Origin: Pontimonas sp.
GTDB taxonomy: Bacteria > Actinomycetota > Actinomycetes > Actinomycetales > Microbacteriaceae
Assembly: GCA_021741925.1 (NCBI GenBank)
Contig: JAIOWW010000043.1
Coordinates: forward strand, 1-8,858
DNA: 8,858 bases
Direction of reading: 5' to 3'
Position 1 is the first letter of the stretch. Every line of letters starts with the position of its first letter. Below the pieces are notes generated by a model that searched no databases, was not told the DNA's origin, and saw nothing but the letters and a program-made list of their open reading frames with translations. The translations under genes were made by a program, and so were the position numbers. Of the stretch, positions 6,044 through 8,858 are shown one piece after another.

Positions 6044-6793
6044 GTGGAAACGTCTGGCACAACCTTGCTGCTGCTTCTGGCAGCTGCCCTGTGGTTGGTC
6101 TACCTCGTTCCCCTGTGGCTGAAGCGCAGTGAGTACTACGCGACTGAGCGAAACGCAGCCCGTTTGGGCCAAACACTGCGCCTCTTGGCTAACACGTCAG
6201 AAGTGTCTGCGGAGATCAAGGCTGAGCTCGAAGCGCGCTCCATTGCCCGCAAAGAGCGTGAAGCACAACGCCAACTCCGAGTGATGTCCTCGCCAGTCTT
6301 GACTACCGCGGAGCGTCGTCGTCGCACCAAGCAGGTGTTCTCCTTGCTTTTGCTCCTCGGTGTTACCTCAGCTGTCACCGCGTACCTGGCTGCCTGGCCT
6401 CTCCAGGTTATTTGGGCATCCAGCACCATCAGCACGATCTCGTTTGCAATTCTCGGTCGCCTCAACCGTGTGACGAAAGCGGAGGCGGGCGCCGTTGCCC
6501 ACGCTCGCGCAAGCGCACCTGTTCACGTTCCCGTTGCTACGGAAACAGCCTGGAGACCCCCTGCCTTGCCCGAGCCTTTGGCCAACAAAGTGGCGACAGA
6601 GGCAACTCCGTTGCCCAGCCACGATGAGCTTGTGCGCGCGGCCCGCGCCAAGGCACTGGAGAACCGTCCCGAGGACTTCGCAGGTGAAGGTCTCGCTGTG
6701 GTGTCTCAGTTGGAGTCCCGCGAAGAAGCTCCCGCGAAGAAGCTCGAGAAACTCAACATCGATGAGGTTCTCCGCCGCAGGCGGGCTGTTTAG
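6044..6793 (+). CDS. conserved membrane protein of unknown function (Rv0996-like position)
   Basis: A 249-residue integral membrane protein starting at GTG. A hydrophobic segment at residues 7-26 is followed by a very basic, probably helical stretch (27-97) with runs of Arg/Lys/Glu and RRRR at 91-94. Two adjacent hydrophobic segments follow at about 98-117 and 119-138. The C-terminal half (140-249) is soluble and Ala/Glu/Arg-rich, ending in RRRR and AV. By the positive-inside rule the N-terminus is outside and the basic loop and tail are cytoplasmic. No enzyme motif is seen and no function is assigned. It sits directly after galU-rimJ, as does the M. tuberculosis membrane protein Rv0996. Its stop overlaps that of the convergent oxidoreductase. 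Confidence 0.85.
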   Translation: METSGTTLLLLLAAALWLVYLVPLWLKRSEYYATERNAARLGQTLRLLANTSEVSAEIKAELEARSIARKEREAQRQLRVMSSPVLTTAERRRRTKQVFSLLLLLGVTSAVTAYLAAWPLQVIWASSTISTISFAILGRLNRVTKAEAGAVAHARASAPVHVPVATETAWRPPALPEPLANKVATEATPLPSHDELVRAARAKALENRPEDFAGEGLAVVSQLESREEAPAKKLEKLNIDEVLRRRRAV

Positions 6794-7794
6794 GACAGAG
6801 TCGTCTCTGGCCGCAGCGGCAATCCGGCGGCTTCGTAGCAGGCATCCATAACGATGGCTTGCGCGAGAGCATCCTCAGCATTGGAATGAATCGACGCGCC
6901 CTCTCTCACGTGTCGAGCAAACGCTTCCAGTTGGTAGGTATAACTGCTGCGATCCCCGTGCTCTTCGATGGAAACATCATCACCCCGGGTGATGGTGATG
7001 CGGTTATCCAGTGCTGGTTGGCAGAAATTGTGGGCGAAAGCTGATCCATCTGAACCCTCCAGGAGAAGGGTGAAGGTCATCGCGGGCAAGAGGAAACTTG
7101 AGTGAAAGTGTCCGGTGACACCGTCGGACAGGGCGAGATCCGCGGTGAGCTCGGCATCCACGCGGTTATCTGCCTCATGGGGGAGTGCTGATGCCTCCGT
7201 GACGGCGATTGTTCCCCCGAGCGCTGAGGAGAGGGTGCGCAGCGCGTGGACGGCGTAGCACCCCACATCCATGAGAGAACCACCGGCAACCTCAAAGTTC
7301 CATCGGGGGTCTTCAGGGCGAGTGAGCGGGAAACCCATGACGATGTCGACATGTGTCAGGGTGCCAATCTCTCCCGAGGTCGCGAGCTCGACCATGCGGT
7401 CCATCACCGGGTGGTAGCGGTAATGGAAGGCCTCCATGAAGAGGGCGCCGGTGTCGGCCTGAACGTCACGAACCCTTTGGGCCTCTGCGGCGGTGCTGGC
7501 AGAGGGCTTTTCGCTCAGCACATGCTTGCCGGCTTTCATGGCTTCGATATTCCACGGGGCGTGAAGGCCGTTTGCGAGGGGGTTATAGATGACCTCAACC
7601 TCGGGGTCATCGATCACGGCTCGATAATCCTCGAGCACTCGAGAGATACCGTGCGTGGCGGCGTAGGTCTCAGCTTTTTCATGGTCTCTAGCTGCGACCG
7701 CCACGAGCGAGTCTCCGGTAGATGAGGCTGGAGCGAAGAGAGCGTTCGGGGCAATGCGAGAGGCGCCGAGAATTCCGATGCGTAGAGGTTCCAT
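6790..7794 (-). CDS. Gfo/Idh/MocA-family NAD(P)-dependent oxidoreductase
   Basis: A 334-residue dehydrogenase of the usual family length. The N-terminal Rossmann fold shows IGILGASRIAP (6-16, glycine-rich dinucleotide loop). HVLSEKP (91-97) carries the catalytic Lys96 of the EKP motif, and HYRYHP (124-129) follows. GGSLMDVGCYAVHALR (171-186) supplies Asp176, Tyr180 and His183, typical of the sugar or dihydrodiol dehydrogenase subgroup. It probably oxidises or reduces a sugar, inositol or cyclic alcohol in the cytoplasm, but the substrate cannot be read from sequence. ATG at 7794 is preceded by an AAGGT Shine-Dalgarno (complement of 7801-7805), 6 bases away. It is divergent from tRNA-Ala and convergent with the membrane protein, so it is probably monocistronic. 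Confidence 0.92.
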   Translation of the reverse strand: MEPLRIGILGASRIAPNALFAPASSTGDSLVAVAARDHEKAETYAATHGISRVLEDYRAVIDDPEVEVIYNPLANGLHAPWNIEAMKAGKHVLSEKPSASTAAEAQRVRDVQADTGALFMEAFHYRYHPVMDRMVELATSGEIGTLTHVDIVMGFPLTRPEDPRWNFEVAGGSLMDVGCYAVHALRTLSSALGGTIAVTEASALPHEADNRVDAELTADLALSDGVTGHFHSSFLLPAMTFTLLLEGSDGSAFAHNFCQPALDNRITITRGDDVSIEEHGDRSSYTYQLEAFARHVREGASIHSNAEDALAQAIVMDACYEAAGLPLRPETTLS

Positions 7795-7835
7795 GGAACG
7801 ACCTTAGTAGGGGTGAGTGACACTGCCCTCGGTGC

Positions 7836-7841
7836 TAATCT
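7836..7841 (+). promoter_or_regulatory. -10 element for tRNA-Ala, extended type
   Basis: TAATCT, preceded by TG at 7833-7834, makes an extended -10. Transcription would begin near 7848, about 5 bases before the mature tRNA. A weak GTGAGT 17 bases upstream (7813-7818) could serve as -35. Confidence 0.5.
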
Positions 7842-7852
7842 GTGTCATTCAC

Positions 7853-7925
7853 GGGCCTGTGGCGCAGTTGGTAGCGCGCTTCGTTCGCAATGAAGAGGTC
7901 ACGGGTTCAATTCCCGTCAGGTCCA
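7853..7925 (+). tRNA. tRNA-Ala, anticodon CGC
   Basis: A complete 73-base cloverleaf. Acceptor stem GGGCCTG (7853-7859) pairs with CAGGTCC (7918-7924), including a G3-U70 wobble, the identity signal for alanyl-tRNA synthetase. The D stem is GCGC (7862-7865) with GCGC (7874-7877). Anticodon stem CTTCG/TGAAG (7879-7883, 7891-7895) encloses TTCGCAA, giving anticodon CGC (7886-7888), which reads GCG alanine codons. T stem ACGGG/CCCGT (7901-7905, 7913-7917) has loop TTCAATT. The discriminator is A (7925). CCA is not encoded (CAC follows), so it must be added enzymatically. Confidence 0.97.
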
Positions 7926-7926
7926 C

Positions 7927-7949
7927 ACTCGGTCCCAGTAGGGGAGAGT
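7927..7949 (+). promoter_or_regulatory. hairpin over the ribosome binding site of the lipoprotein gene
   Basis: ACTC (7927-7930) can pair with GAGT (7946-7949), and TCCC (7933-7936) with GGGG (7941-7944, one G-U pair), around loop AGTA. The 3' arm is the Shine-Dalgarno GGGGAGAG used by the gene starting at 7954. The stem is short, with a small internal loop and no T-run, so it is not a convincing terminator. It might mask the ribosome site or separate tRNA from mRNA. This is a manual fold only. Confidence 0.3.
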
Positions 7950-7953
7950 CTGG

Positions 7954-8858
7954 TTGACTCAGTACGTGGTCTTCTCTCGCGTTGTTCTCCTTGCCAGCGT
8001 CGTACTTCTCTCGAGTTGCGGACAGGTCGTCAATTCGGGTGATGTCCGACTCGAGCCAGTGGGCGCTGACGACTCCGCCGAAATCAGTCAGTCACCGACC
8101 GTCACATTGGCAACCGAGTGGCTCGATCCATCGCTGTGCAAGATCGAGGAATTTAGTGAATGGAGAAACGGCAGCAAGAGTCCTCCTGAGGGTTTCTACA
8201 CCGGAAATGCGACGGCATTCCCCTTCAATCCCACGGCACTTCCCTTTGAAGGTGAACTCCATGTGGGGTTAGTTTTCATCGACTGGGAGGACCTGCGTGG
8301 CACTGAGCGGGAGCGTGATTTCTATGTTGGGCAGGCAGCGTTGTTTGAGGATTTCTATGCGATGGCCTCAGAGAACACGCTTGACGTTGTGATCCATCCC
8401 TCAGAGGACTGGTTCACTATCGAGCGCTCCTATCTGGACTTTACGACAGAGCCCGATGATGAGGCGCAGCGGGGAGAAGCACCGAAGAAGCAGGTCTTTT
8501 ACGACGCGGCCATAGCCGCGTCCGACGAAGGCTTTGACTATGGAGACCTCGACATCGTGTTTTTTGGCATTCCTACTGGCCCCTCAGTCTTCGCGCAGGG
8601 ACTGCACGAATTCAATTTTGACTACAACGGTTTCCTGTCGACCGATGAGGGCGAGATTTTCGACATCGCAGTAGCCGGTGACTGGTTCCTGGATAGTCGT
8701 GGAGACGAGCCGCCATGGGTCTACTACGTCCACGAGGTTGGACACATGATTGGGCTTCAACATTTGGCCAACGAGGATGATAAGACCGAGGAGCGAACCT
8801 GGGTGAGGAACCCCATGAGCGGGTACGACATCATGGCCAATCAAGGGGGAGCGAGCAG
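7954..8858 (+). CDS. secreted lipoprotein, metzincin-type zinc metalloprotease, 3'-partial
   Basis: An open frame from TTG 7954 to the right edge without a stop (301 codons visible); a stop at 7939-7941 closes it upstream. TTG is chosen because GGGGAGAG (7941-7948) lies just before it; GTG at 7966 is an alternative. Residues 1-21 form a short signal peptide with Arg9 and a hydrophobic stretch, ending in the lipobox LSSC (Cys22), so the mature protein should be lipid-anchored outside the membrane. An acidic, aromatic-rich domain follows. HEVGHMIGLQH (260-270) is a full HExxHxxGxxH zinc site, and YDIMANQ (291-297, Met294) 24 residues later fits a metzincin Met-turn. The layout recalls M6 (immune inhibitor A-like) or similar peptidases, but the family is uncertain. 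It starts 28 bases after tRNA-Ala. Confidence 0.88.
   Translation, partial: MTQYVVFSRVVLLASVVLLSSCGQVVNSGDVRLEPVGADDSAEISQSPTVTLATEWLDPSLCKIEEFSEWRNGSKSPPEGFYTGNATAFPFNPTALPFEGELHVGLVFIDWEDLRGTERERDFYVGQAALFEDFYAMASENTLDVVIHPSEDWFTIERSYLDFTTEPDDEAQRGEAPKKQVFYDAAIAASDEGFDYGDLDIVFFGIPTGPSVFAQGLHEFNFDYNGFLSTDEGEIFDIAVAGDWFLDSRGDEPPWVYYVHEVGHMIGLQHLANEDDKTEERTWVRNPMSGYDIMANQGGAS

Noticed and set aside
7246..7725. 159-codon open frame antisense to the oxidoreductase
   Set aside because: Antisense shadow; the - strand frame carries the Rossmann and EKP motifs.
7908..7925. tRNA 3' end as an integration attachment site
   Set aside because: No second copy of the tRNA 3' sequence and no integrase is visible in the window.
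7982..8272. 96-codon + frame open frame
   Set aside because: Out of frame with the lipoprotein, which has signal peptide, lipobox and zinc site in frame 1.
1..8858. CRISPR array, insertion sequence or prophage
   Set aside because: No regularly spaced direct repeats, terminal inverted repeats with transposase, or phage genes were seen.

Overview
The window looks like a piece of a moderately high-GC actinobacterial chromosome, most likely from the family Microbacteriaceae with a compact, streamlined genome. The evidence is the gene content and order (FmdB zinc ribbon, 5-formyltetrahydrofolate cyclo-ligase, galU, rimJ, three-helix membrane protein), the Cys-poor, Glu/Arg-rich proteins, start codons with no leader, and very tight packing: several genes overlap and no stretch over 300 bases lacks a gene. 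The species cannot be named from the sequence alone.

Layout, left to right. (1) Bases 1-3388, + strand: the 3' part of a very large SF1 (UPF1/DNA2-like) helicase relative. It has a DUF4011-like N-terminal region and a C-terminal restriction-endonuclease-fold domain. Nearly every catalytic motif is substituted, so it reads as a conserved pseudo-helicase and pseudo-nuclease. A 56-residue charged protein (3378-3548) overlaps its end. (2) 3545-4414, - strand: a two-gene operon of 5-formyltetrahydrofolate cyclo-ligase followed by an FmdB/Ruc-type zinc-ribbon protein. (3) 4444/4450-6793, + strand: galU, a RimJ/RimL-type acetyltransferase and a membrane protein, in the same order as Mycobacterium tuberculosis Rv0991c-Rv0996 but without moeA. 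(4) 6790-7794, - strand: a Gfo/Idh/MocA-family NAD(P)-dependent oxidoreductase. (5) 7853-7925, + strand: tRNA-Ala with anticodon CGC. (6) 7954 to the right edge, + strand: a secreted lipoprotein with a metzincin-type zinc protease site. It begins at TTG and runs off the window.

How the parts fit. The cyclo-ligase (folate recycling), the zinc-ribbon protein (whose mycobacterial counterpart is a redox-regulated chaperone) and GalU (UDP-glucose supply) are housekeeping functions fired from one 29-35 bp divergent promoter. Its two -10 boxes are placed so that both transcripts would begin exactly on the start codon. Both convergent gene pairs (3545-3548 and 6790-6793) share bases of their stop codons, leaving no room for a conventional terminator. 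The less ordinary content lies at the two ends: the catalytically stripped helicase/nuclease on the left and the tRNA-linked metalloprotease lipoprotein on the right.
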